Below are positions 24,088 through 33,634 of a stretch of DNA of 64,000 nucleotides, in pieces. The notes under the pieces are model-generated. The model had not been told where the DNA came from and did no database searches. It saw only the letters and a program-made list of their open reading frames with translations. The translations under genes and the position numbers were made by a program. This DNA is from Blasia pusilla (Eukaryota; Marchantiophyta; Marchantiopsida; Blasiales): the NCBI GenBank assembly GCA_050084515.1, contig CM114273.1, positions 42,098,001-42,162,000 of the forward strand. Direction: 5' to 3'. How positions within the stretch are numbered: position 1 is the first letter of the stretch; each line of letters opens with the position of its first letter.

Positions 24088-24706
24088 TGTCGTGCGAATA
24101 TATATCGCTACACAACATACATCGCTCGTCACATCTACACCACACAACACCGATCTTCCCCACACACGGGTCGATCCACACATGTACAAAAATAAACTCA
24201 TACATATACATGGAGATCACACAACCGCCCCCAAGAGTAGTAAAAACAGCACACCCGACCTAAAACTCCACTCCTCAATCTACATCGGCATATCGAGCCT
24301 CGTCCACCCTGTGCTATCAAGGAATCCAGACGCTAGCACCCTAGTCCTAGCTCACACACATACAAGGGGGGTGCTCCAACGGCCCAACATGAGAAAGATG
24401 GCTTTGGAAAGCCATCTTCCTCTCTTATATAGGGTTAGGAAGAGCCAAAAGGCTCTTCCCCTAAAAATAGTGCTCCCCTTGGTAACCTGCGCGCACAGGT
24501 TACCATGGGGCGGGTGACCTGGTCAACAAGTCACCCGGCTGTAAAAGACCTCAACATGAAAGTTGTCAGAAATGACGTTCCTGACACAATGGACCTATCC
24601 TCAACCTCATCTAACATCGTGGGACAAAGTTACACTCAAGATAGTCCGCTGGCTCCTACGCCCTATCCACGATAGATCTCGGCCTATCGGCTACTCAGAT
24701 GTGACA
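24088..24706 (-). repeat. Gypsy-1 3' LTR
   Basis: The part from 24234 to 24706 matches 33163-33634 with only a few differences. The remaining 24088-24232 is missing from the 5' LTR except for a short match around ACATGTAAAAATAA, so the 5' LTR seems to have a deletion. On the element strand it begins TGTCACATCTGAG and ends CGCACGACA. It contains a TATA box and four inverted repeats. Confidence 0.85.
24424..24431 (-). promoter_or_regulatory. TATA box in Gypsy-1 3' LTR
   Basis: CCCTATATAAGAG on the element strand is a good plant TATA box. The same box is kept in the 5' LTR (33354-33361), where it would drive the polyprotein transcript. A perfect hairpin (AAGATGGCTTT, GG, AAAGCCATCTT; 24395-24418) lies just downstream of it. 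Confidence 0.6.
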
Positions 24707-24708
24707 AC

Positions 24709-24853
24709 TGTCGTGCGTATACATATCGCTACACAACATACATCGCTCGTCACATCTACACCATACAACACTGATCTTCCCCACACACGGGTCGATCCAC
24801 ACATGTACAAAAATCAACTCATACATATACATGGAGATCACACAAACGGCCCC
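24709..24853 (-). repeat. extra copy of the LTR terminal 145 bp beside the 3' LTR
   Basis: 24709-24853 repeats 24088-24232 (the LTR's terminal 145 bp) with few differences, in the same orientation. It sits directly inside the 3' LTR and is separated from it by only two bases (GT on the element strand). The join therefore reads CGCACGACA-GT-TGTCACATC. Confidence 0.8.
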
Positions 24854-24914
24854 CTAGCTGGAGTTGGATCCCCCCAACTCCAGATAGAAAATATCACATC
24901 TCTCTGACATGAAC

Positions 24915-25187
24915 TACTACTCTATACACATCTCAGTCACATCCATCATCCCGTGGGAACCACATCAAGAGGGGGGGGGTCAGACATGACATATGCCACC
25001 CTCGAGAACAACCATCACATACCAACATCATGGCTGCACCCCTCGCAGATCCGCACAACATACACCTCAAGCCTGCAGGTACCACTGCCAAGCTCGGATC
25101 CACCGTCCCATCTACGTTCGGAAGATGACATGGCGCACAATTGCGCACATGATCCTTCCAAACCATACCATCCCGTCCCTCCAACAT
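24915..25187 (-). pseudogene. Gypsy-1 C-terminal PHD finger
   Basis: After LEGRDGMVWKDHVRNCAPCH the frame reads CMLCGSARGAAMMLVCDGC, then SRGWHMSCLTPPL. Spacing is C-x2-C-x11-C-x2-C-x4-H-x2-C, the first six ligands of a C4HC3 PHD finger. Past a 9-base run of C that shifts the frame, the last pair reads WMxLRC, where x is a TGA stop replacing the seventh Cys. The protein then ends one residue later. PHD fingers usually bind histone H3 tails, unmodified or methylated at Lys4. Here the domain follows the integrase, the place of the chromodomain in chromoviruses, so a role in choosing chromatin targets is inferred. Confidence 0.85.
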
Positions 25188-25259
25188 GAGGACTCTGGTC
25201 GGTAATACCTCGCGCCCACGTAGGATCGTGCGCCCTGCAGTGACATCTAGCGTCGTGGG

Positions 25260-26632
25260 TGCCGCCTACTGTAAATACACGTAATCTCCAGGATGAAACC
25301 TCCTAATCCCTGGACGATAATCTCCTCCACGAATGGTCGCGTACCTCAATGTATCTCTATGTTGGGCAATAGCTAAGTTCTCAAAGGCCATAGGCATAAC
25401 TCTACGAAAAACTTCTGCCCTCTGAGAACATGCTTGTACCCACACATCTGGATCATCAAGATCTAACACCTCCGCCATGTCACGTCGAATCGCTGCAAGT
25501 AAATCTGGCTCTCTCCCAAAGAGCAAAAAGTACGGTGAAAATGACGCCAAGGATGCCTGCCGACTAAAGCGATAACCCATAGCCAACCATGGCAACTGTA
25601 GGTCCCACTCCCTCAAATGTCCCCGTTGCAAGCCATACTTGCGCAATCCTCTCTTCACCGTCCTTACCACTCTCTCCGCCAACCCATCCGCCTCAGGGTG
25701 ATCTCTGGACGTGGTGCGCTGATCTATCAGCGCCTGATCACACAAGGCCTGAAACTCTCCCCTGAACTCGGTACCTTGGTCAGTCAACACCTCCGCCGGT
25801 GCACCAAAGTGACTAAGCACACGATCTAGAAACGCATAAGCTGTTCCCTCGCTTGCCTTTGCGGTAGTGCCACCAACTCTATCCACTTGGAGAAATGCTC
25901 CACCATGACCAACACGTACCTGTGATGACGCCTTGTCAATGGCAAAGGTCCCGCAAAGTCTAAACTCCACCGATGACCTAAACCCATAATCGGCAAAGGA
26001 TGTAACTGCGGAGTGGGAGCATTGAAGGATGCTTGCACTCTGTCACATACCATACATCTGGCCACAAACTGTTGTACCCCAGTATGCATGCCGCGCCACC
26101 AATACTGAACTTGGAGTAAGCTCTAAGTACGCTTTACTCCGAAATGTCCCAACTCCTCATGGGCATGTCGCACTACACGTGCTCGCTGGGAAGGATGAGG
26201 TACCACTCATATCCTACCATCTCCCCATACCCACAAAATGTGAGTCCCCTCCCACCTGAACCTCTTGGCTCTCTGTAGGATCCGATCCCGCTCCCTAGCA
26301 CTCACTGTACTCGCAAAGACGCCAGTGCGCAAGAACTCCACAACCTCCACGTCGTTATGGATATCACGACCACTTGTCGCCTCCTCACTAACCTCCGGAT
26401 CCAAAGACTCATCATCCAACCCCACCACTGGAGTCATCACCTGTGGCTGACCTGCCATAGTCAACCAACAAAGATAGGCAGATGCATGCCAACCGGGCAC
26501 CATCTCCTCATCACTCTCTTCGTGCCATCGAGCTCCTGTGTCGTCTCTCTGACTCGGACATGGACTACGACTCAACCCATCCGCATCCTAGTTCAGCCGA
26601 CCTGGCCTATGAACCACCTCAAACTCATACTC
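25260..26632 (-). pseudogene. Gypsy-1 integrase
   Basis: A linker (SRSPCPSQRDDTGARWH) is followed by the zinc-binding region: HAHEELGHFGVKRT, then CMVC in CRVRC-like context (26089-26040). The catalytic core has WSLDFAGPLPL (first Asp), AEVLTDQGTEFRGEF (second Asp) and DHPEADGLAERVVRTVK (Glu), so the D-D-E triad is complete, although split between two frames near 25860. RRFHPGDYVYLQ is the C-terminal GPY-like region. A CAG-to-TAG stop at about 25264 separates it from the short linker to the PHD finger. The enzyme would insert cDNA into the host chromosome. Confidence 0.92.
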
Positions 26633-27999
26633 CTATAGTAATAGAGCCCACATGGCAAGCTTGCCCATAAGCTTGTCGGACTCCATCAACCACCTCAACG
26701 GCTGATGATCAGTGATAAGTGTGAAAGGGTTGCCGAATAAATAGCACCTAAAATGTGCCACGGCCCACACTGCAGCCAAGCACTCTCCCTCGTAGGAGCT
26801 GTACTTTGCCTCTGCAATGTTGTTCGATCGGCTCGCGTAAGCCACAACGAACTCCCTCTCCTTGTCATCCCTATTAGTAAGCATTGCTCCTAGATCCAAC
26901 ATGCTCCAATCCGTATGTAACTGGAATGGGCGACCCCTAACCGGTCTCTGTAAAATGGGTGAGGACGTCAACCTGTCCTTAAGCTCCTGAAATGCTCGCT
27001 CCTGATCATCTCCCCACAACCAAACCTGATCAAGTCTCGTCAACAAGGTCAAAGACTTTGCGATTGCACTAAAACCCTTGACATACCGTCGATAGAAGTT
27101 TGCCAGTCCAAGAAATGCTCGGACTCGACTCACATCTGTAGGGCATGGAATCTGTGCAATAGCCTCTACCTTTGTGTGCTGAACGCCTAACCCACTCGGG
27201 TATATGGTGTGTCCCAAGTACTCAATCTGCTCCTGAAAGAATCTGCACTTGCACGGATGTAACTTGGTCCATGTAAGCGCAATCGCTTGAAAACACCTCC
27301 TCCAAGTGTCGCACATGCTCCTCAACCGTGGAACTAAAGATAAGAATATCATCTATGTAACATCATACAAAATCCAAGCCGCCGAATCCTATCCATCACT
27401 CTCTGGAACTCTGCAGGCGCGTTCTTCAACCCAAATGGTAAGAACCGCCACTGATACAAGTAATCTCTCCCGAACTGATCTATCCCCCATAATGATGTCT
27501 TCTCCCTGTCCTCCAACCTGATAGGAAGCTAACGATAGCCAGCACGGAGATATAAAGTACTGAAGATCTTTGCATGCCCTACTGCATCAAAGATCTCCTT
27601 AGGAGTAGGCATGGCGTACCGATATGACCTCGTCTGTCGGTTGATAGGACGGTAATCTCCACATATCCGCCTATCCGTCCAATTGCCATACATATCCTTC
27701 TTCGCCGGCATGACTGTGGCAGATGCATACTCCCCATGTGATAACTCCACAAGTCCTGCCTCCAACAAGTCATGACTCCTGCTCTGAATCAAGGCTCGCT
27801 CCATATCAAAATACCTGTAGGGTCGACGAAAGATCGGCGTATCAATAGCCAACTCAATCCGTATCCCGAGACCCTTCAGCGTACTCAAGTCTCTCATACT
27901 GAAGGCAAAACAACTGACATGCCCTCTCAAAAACCTATGAACTCGCTGTCGCTCTCCTCCTATCAACTTGAGACCTATCACAGGCTCCCAAGTCTCCAT
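26633..27999 (-). pseudogene. Gypsy-1 reverse transcriptase and RNase H
   Basis: RT fingers and palm start at 27999: YGNWTDRRICGDYRPINRQT, then TLYLRAGYR, a TAG stop in place of Gln in the GYHQLPI block, then YLYQWRFLPFGLKNAPAEFQ. The catalytic YIDD lies at about 27356-27345 but in another frame. From 27352 a 239-codon frame holds the RT thumb (EYLGHTIYPSGLG, RAFLGLANFYRRYVKGFS) and RNase H (FQLHTDWSMLDLGAML, then YEGECLAAVWAVAHFRCYLF and ITDHQPLRWLM). It would copy element RNA into DNA. At least two frameshifts and one stop break it. Confidence 0.93.
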
Positions 28000-28054
28000 C
28001 GTGACCTCACTCGGAGAGGACGCAACCTCCGGCTTTGGTTGCTATGTAGCAACC

Positions 28055-29226
28055 CTAGCCACCTCCGCAATAGCCACTCCACTTTGACCTCCTACACCAT
28101 GCTCCACATCCAAAAAAATGAACATGTGCTACTCTAGCCGCCTTTGCACTCTCTGCTCGAACGACGTCCCAGGAAGTCCATGGGTGCCTATCTCTCCTCA
28201 TCTCGCCCCCAGCCAATGCTTGTACAGACCCTGTAGGCAATGGTCCAACTCGTGGATGTGACGGCATGGATGACACTCGCATCCGTCTCTGCTCAACCAT
28301 ACCTAGGCTGACTATCCATGTGAGACAGTTGAGGTCCATTGCTTGCCCCAACACCTGTCTCCGTGATGCCTTAGTCATCCCTGGCACCGCCGTAGTACCG
28401 AAATTGAACCCCATGGCGCGCTCGCGCTCATATGCTGTAGGCTCCTCCAATGCTCCGGTCACCTCATCCCAAATCATGCTTGGCCCTCCTTGACCAAAGG
28501 CATGGGATGCTGGGAAGCTCACCATCGTAGGTAAGGCTGCCCTCAACTCCCCCACCCTATTGGCCATGGCCAACAGTGGTCTATCATCCCGTGTCAACAC
28601 CTGAGATTGATGCCCTGAGCCCAAAATAGCATCCACTGTGAGATGTGGTACTCTCTGGACTCCACTGTATGCTCGACTCAGTACCTCTGATGGTATCAGG
28701 TTCGTCCACCACAGTCGTGGACGATGGGCACGTGACCCAACTCTCGCTGCATCTAACAACACAGCAGGTCCCAACCAGGACCTCACCTGATGTACACTCG
28801 TCATCACACGTGCACGAGTGTCTCCCAACAACGGCACGTTCTCCAAAATGTACGCAGGAGAACGCCAGCTGATGAATGACCCTGACATGGCCATCCAGCA
28901 ATCACCAAATGAATGGTGCCAACTCTATCCAGATCCTGCGCCCCCACCAAAGAGATGTCGGTGGGTAGCGTATGATGGTATCCCTGTATTGCAGATACCG
29001 ACAACAACTCAGGATACCTCTGGACCAATCTCGCCACGTGACGTAATGATACTCGCCGCGCGGTCTCATCTCTCTCCACATAAAGGTACTGATGCACCCT
29101 TATGCCCGCCTGCAATAGTGCAGCCAATCCGGTGCTAATCTCTCTGAAGAGATCTAACACCCTAACACCCTCCTGTGGGCTCTTCCACACAATAGGTGTG
29201 GTATCTAGTGGGATCATCGTCTCCAC
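28055..29226 (-). pseudogene. Gypsy-1 C5 cytosine DNA methyltransferase domain (DNMT3-like)
   Basis: Motif I, the SAM-binding loop, is VLDLFREISTGLAALLQAG (D near 29154). A conserved acidic YVERDE follows. Motif IV is LVIAGWPCQGHSSAG, with the catalytic Cys codon near 28887. Motif VI is ILENVPLLGD. Motif VIII region is GSRAHRPRLWWTNL. Motif X-like is ERERAMGFNFGTTAV then SRRQVLGQAMDLNCLTW. Motif order I-IV-VI-VIII-X is unpermuted, so it is not a DRM; the block after VI resembles DNMT3 (DAARVGSRAHRPR). Compared with Gypsy-2, about 86 bases between motifs IV and VI are deleted, shifting the frame. It lies between protease and RT. Predicted role: methylating CG or other cytosines, perhaps on the element's own DNA. 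Confidence 0.88.
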
Positions 29227-29259
29227 TCCAAGAGGCTGATCGTCACGTGACTCTCGCGG

Positions 29260-30667
29260 CTATGGGATAAAAACATGACTCCACGCCTGCCTCACGAGGT
29301 TGTCGGCACTCCTCTGTAGCTCCCGAGTCGTACCCCATAATGGTGAAGAGGCCTCGCGATCGCCAACATGGGAAGAGACACCCGCCATGGCTTGTCTCTC
29401 CATGGGACTATCCGCTACTGGGACATCTTCCGCATGTGCGTTCCCCTCCAACAACTCTCTTGGCTAGCTAACACTACTTGTGAAAGCTGCCAACGTGGTC
29501 ACAAACTCGCCTCGTGATCGACCACCTTGTCCCGCAAAGTGCACGGGTAACTGGCTCATCCGGCCGTCACCTGACCGCCATCCTGGCCGATAAGCAACGG
29601 TCTCCTCCCAGAAGTCAAGGATGAATCCCAGGGGATATAACACTGTACTCCCCACCAACACATCGTACGACTCAGCTGATGTCGTAATCGCACGTGTGCG
29701 CACCATAGCACTATCTGTCGCATGCTTGGGCTGGACTCTAACAACAATCTCCTGTCGAGTCATATACTGAGTGGATGATACGCCCCCAATCGAGGTCTGT
29801 ATTTGGAAGGGACAAGGCTCAATGTCGGCCTTCCGTAACCCCAACGCTAAACACGCCGCCTTCCCTAACATCAAGGGTTGCGCTCCCGAATCAAGTAGGA
29901 CGCTGCGGGTGGTATACTGTCCCCGTTGGACTAACCAAGCAAAATACTCCAGCTCGATTATCCAATAACACTACTCCAGGTGTCACCACTGCTTGCTCTA
30001 TGGCTGGTCGAGCTGGCATATCTACCAACTTCGCCGCCGCCGCATGCCATGACTCTGTGGGGAACGTCCCAAGCACCGGCTCTGAGGGCAAGTCCACCAC
30101 CTCCTCAACTACCTTTGAACAAGAAGCAGTCATCTCTCCACGCTCACACAACGTGGCGGCCAACCGGAACACCTCAGCTGGTCCAACTCCCAACGTCGCC
30201 AACTCTATGGCGGAAAATAGTGGAGTCTGACTCACTCTGGTGGCCACCTCCAACACTATGGTCGACATTGACTCCACTCGAGCCGGCATAGGAGTTGTCA
30301 CTCCAACTCCTCGTGACGTCGATGTAGGTGCCTGACCTGTAGGCATCGGTGGTCGTCGAGGCACCATCGATGGTGTGTGTTGTGCCTGCGACAATGTGAA
30401 CGACTGTGGAACCTTGGCCTGCCGCCCATCGGTCTTCTCAGGTGGGTCAATCTCAACTCCACCTCTCGATGGCTCGGTGCCTCTCGCAGCACCCCGAGTC
30501 ACCACTGTAGCTGGCTCAACCTGGGCTGCACTACACATAAATCCCATACTGGCGAGATCCTCACCCGGGTCAAGGTAAGAGATAGAAGCTGGAGTCACAC
30601 TAGCTGCTCGCAGCTCTGTGCCTTCCCTAAGCTGCATCATCGTCATGGCAGCAATCCTCTGCTCCAA
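29260..30667 (-). pseudogene. Gypsy-1 aspartic protease and flanking linkers
   Basis: The 30667-29891 frame is a linker that begins with a helical stretch and later has PLFSAIELATLGVGPAEVF and IEQAVVTPGVVLLDNRAG. A frame change leads into VLLDSGAQPLMLGKAACLAL near 29905-29850, where DSGA is the active-site Asp motif of retroviral-type proteases. YDVLVGSTVLYPLGFILDF is the conserved C-terminal part of the fold. The 29454-29260 piece (HAEDVPVADSPMERQAMAG) links protease to methyltransferase. The protease would release the separate proteins from the polyprotein. Confidence 0.85.
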
Positions 30668-30689
30668 TTGATCGATGCGTGAGAGAAGT

Positions 30690-32110
30690 CTCGGCTCTGG
30701 TGCTCCTGCTCCATCTCCTCTGGCAGGTGGTGGTCCTCTACCACCACGTCCAAGAAGAACTCCTTGACCTCCTCCAGGACGACCGCCCCCAGGCCCTCGG
30801 CCTACCTCTGGACGTGCCCCTGGCGAAGGTCAAAACATCTATCCCTAGTGTGACCATATCTGTGGCAATGGTCACACTGGTGTTGTGGTGGGGCCATCCT
30901 CTGTGGCTCCTGAGCAATCGGAGGCGCTGGTGGTCCTCTCCCATGCTGTGGGCAATCTCTCTGCCTATGGGCCCCTCCACACATCCAACAAGACCACATT
31001 GGTCCCTGCTGGGCAACATATGTAGGTGCGGGTCGTTGCCTCATAGGCTCACGGTACCCGCCCTGCTCTCTAGGCACATTGGCCCGCTCCGTAATCTTGG
31101 TACTCATTTGTGGCACACTGTGGGGTCACCGTCGTAAATGGACCCGTCGACTCTCGAGAAAATCCAGCGGTCACTACCTGCTCCTCACTCATGTTGAGCT
31201 CAATACGCTCAGACAACTCAAAGACCACCTTCAATGTGGGCTTCGCTGTGTGAATCAGCACCGCATCTCGAACTCTCCTCCGTAGTTCTCGGTCCAAAAC
31301 CCCATACCAATACTAGACTGACTGCGCATCAGTCACTCCAAACGTAGCAATGATCAACCTCCTCATGTGTGTGAATGCCTCTCTCAGACTCTCGCCCGAT
31401 CATCGCTGAAAATCCTGTAGACTCTTCAGCTTGTCGGTGCGTACGCCCTGGTAGCTCTTCCCCAACTATCGGAAGAACTCCATTGTGGGACTGAAGCTAG
31501 GTGGCCGTCTACCACCAAAGGTCTCTACCACATCGCCTGTCTCACTGCCCTCCTCTCCATCTAGTCTCCGGGCTGATGGTGTGGGTCTCTCTCCTTTCAC
31601 AATCCCATCATATGCCTCGCGACCACTAGTGGACACATACCCTGGAGCCCAATACATCCTCCAGGCATCCATCTCTACTGAATGTAGTGATCAAAACTCC
31701 ATGTAGTCATCCATCGGAGGACCCTCCAAGTGCTGGAACAACCCCTTCCATGCCATGAAAGGGTTGAACCGTGTCGGGGTCCATATCTCTTGGAAGTCGC
31801 ACCATGTGTCGAACTCCTGGATAAAATCATCTAAGTCGATGGTGCCCACTGCACCCGAGAAACCACGCATGCCCCGATGGCCCATGTCGTCCATCTCCTG
31901 CCAAGTACTATTGTCTCTGTCTGTGATCTCGTCACCAGACCCAGTGTCCAGTGATGACGATCCAGTCACGGATGGATGTCGAGGGAGCTCCTCATTGGTA
32001 ACCCCTCGGTATCTCACTCCACTCCGTGTCACACCACTACTACTGATCGCACTACCCCATTCTTCCGAACCCTGGAAGAACGCCGTGATGACAAACCCTG
32101 TCTCACCCAC
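30690..32110 (-). pseudogene. Gypsy-1 gag with two zinc knuckles
   Basis: Opens at 32110 (MGETGFVITAFFQGSEEWG). IDLDDFIQEFDTWCDFQEIW and RFNPFMAWKGLFQHLEGPP form the start of the gag core. Stops at 31691 and 31466 break the frame; then YQGVRTDKLKSLQDFQR matches the Retrotrans_gag pattern seen intact in Gypsy-2. From 31116 a shifted frame has two CCHC knuckles: CWMCGGAHRQRDC (C-x2-C-x3-H-x4-C) and CDHCHRYGHTRDRC (C-x2-C-x4-H-x4-C), which bind the RNA genome. Basic Gly/Arg-rich sequence follows. Confidence 0.85.
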
Positions 32111-33148
32111 TCAAGCACTCAGACTCACCGAGAGTCTCCCACACGCCTCACTAGCTCACCTATGCTAACATCAATCGCGTGATGACATACCCGGCCTCAC
32201 GCACGCTCAACACTCGGGCTCACCATGAGCCTCCCAACTAACTCACCTAACCTAGCGACACTCTCTCGGGTCATACACGCGACCCCTACTCGGCAACCGC
32301 CGTATATCCACCAACATGCTACACATGAAAAGAATCTACACTCATCACCATCATTGCACCCATCTAGCACTCTCAATCACACACGACAAGTGCGGGAAAA
32401 GGGACTTAAATGGGTAACCTGATCACGCCCTCCAACCTGCTGCACCGTCAACATGCACTCCTCCACATGATATGACAATCTCCGCAACATAACACTCTCC
32501 TCGACCAACATGTCGATCCTCCCGTCAACAGATGCGGACAACGCGTCGGCATCATGCACACTGCCCCTCCATCGTCAACTCTTGCAACGCCCTGTCACGC
32601 CCCAAAACATCATGTCATGCCCGCTGTCCAAATATGTCGGTCACTCACCACATCGACATCCTCTTTGCCATCACGTTGCCCATGCGCAACCGCGTTCGCC
32701 GGACCGACCTCGTCCGTCCTACCATGTTCGCTACACTGCCCACCGACTGACTATGGTCCGTCCTACCACGTTGGGGGCTTGGCCCGCACCCCTATGGGCC
32801 TCCCCAAATTGGGGAGGGGCAATAAATGGGGGGGGGGGGCCGCCCGCCGCCGCCGCCCGTCCGTCGCGTCGCCGCCGCCCGTCAGCTCCTGTCGCCGCCC
32901 GTTAGCTCTCTTTTCTTCTCTCTTTCGACACCTTCACTCGCGTACACCCGACGCTCCTTCACACACTACACTCGGCTGCTGTCCCGCGTCAATCCGTACC
33001 AGCAAAATCTGAGAAAAACGGACAGCGCTTCCGCCCACGGCCTTTCGAACAGAAAAAATGAAAAAACACCCGCAACACACGCGTTTCCTGGGGCTCCCGA
33101 CCAAGGCAACTCGCTTGCCTACCTGCAAACAACGAATTCCCACCAGCC
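32111..33148 (-). other. Gypsy-1 5' leader
   Basis: About 1 kb between the 5' LTR and gag. It has a GC-rich part (32760-32910) with an 11-base G run and repeated CCGCCG. Short open frames on the plus strand here look like by-products. No clear tRNA primer binding site was found, probably because the end of the 5' LTR is deleted. Confidence 0.5.
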
Positions 33149-33634
33149 ACATGTAAAAATAAAGAGTAGTAAAAATGGCACACCCGGCCTAAAACTCCAC
33201 TCCTCAATCTACATCGGCATATCGAGCCTCGTCCACCCTGTGCTATCAAGGAATCCGGACGCTAGCACCCTAGTCCTAGCTCACACACATACAAGGGAGG
33301 TGCTCCAACGGCCCAACATGAGAAAGATGGCTTTGGAAAGCCATCTTCCTCTCTTATATAGGGTTAGGAAGAGCCAAAAGGCTCTTCCCCTAAAAATAGC
33401 CCTCCTCTTGGTAACCTGCGCGCACTGGTTACCAGGGGCGGGTGACCTGGTCAACAAGTCACCCGGCTGTAAAAGACCTCAACATGAAAGTTGTCAGAAA
33501 AGAGGTTCCTGACATAATGGACCTATCCTCAACCTCATCTGACACCATGGGACAAAGTTACACTCAAGATAGTCCGCTGGCTCCTACGCCCTATCCACGA
33601 TAGATCTCGGCCTATTGGCTACTCAGATGTGACA
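33149..33634 (-). repeat. Gypsy-1 5' LTR (partly deleted)
   Basis: 33163-33634 matches 24234-24706 almost base for base. The inner end breaks off within a shared ACATGTAAAAATAA, so about 130 bp of the LTR end are lost relative to the 3' copy. The TATA box and all four inverted repeats are retained. Confidence 0.85.

Larger units (their letters stand above)
24088..33634 (-). mobile_element. Gypsy-1: Ty3/Gypsy retrotransposon with DNMT and PHD domains
   Basis: A 9.5 kb minus-strand element inserted in tnp2. LTR copies lie at 24088-24706 (3' LTR, 619 bp) and about 33149-33634 (5' LTR, partly deleted). Element-strand ends are TGTCACATC and CGCACGACA, a TG...CA pair. Internal order on the minus strand is leader (33148-32111), gag with two zinc knuckles, aspartic protease, C5 DNA methyltransferase, RT, RNase H, integrase, PHD finger. 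RT before integrase makes it Ty3/Gypsy. Flanks read ACCAC and CCATG on the element strand; a 5-bp duplication is imperfect at best (ACCAC/ACCAT if the last A of the LTR is counted in). The tnp2 frame resumes on both sides. Confidence 0.92.

Noticed and set aside
24088-24853. DIRS/PAT-type split direct repeats
   Set aside because: The LTR-end duplication recalls split repeats, but the element has a DDE integrase and a TG...CA LTR and no tyrosine recombinase was seen.
28055-29226. Independent host or bacterial DNA methyltransferase gene
   Set aside because: The domain lies between protease and RT of a Gypsy element on the same strand, and the same arrangement recurs in Gypsy-2.
32760-33020. 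Coding genes in the Gypsy-1 leader
   Set aside because: Overlapping frames on the strand opposite to the element are low-complexity (poly-Pro, Arg-rich) and caused by the CCG-rich leader.
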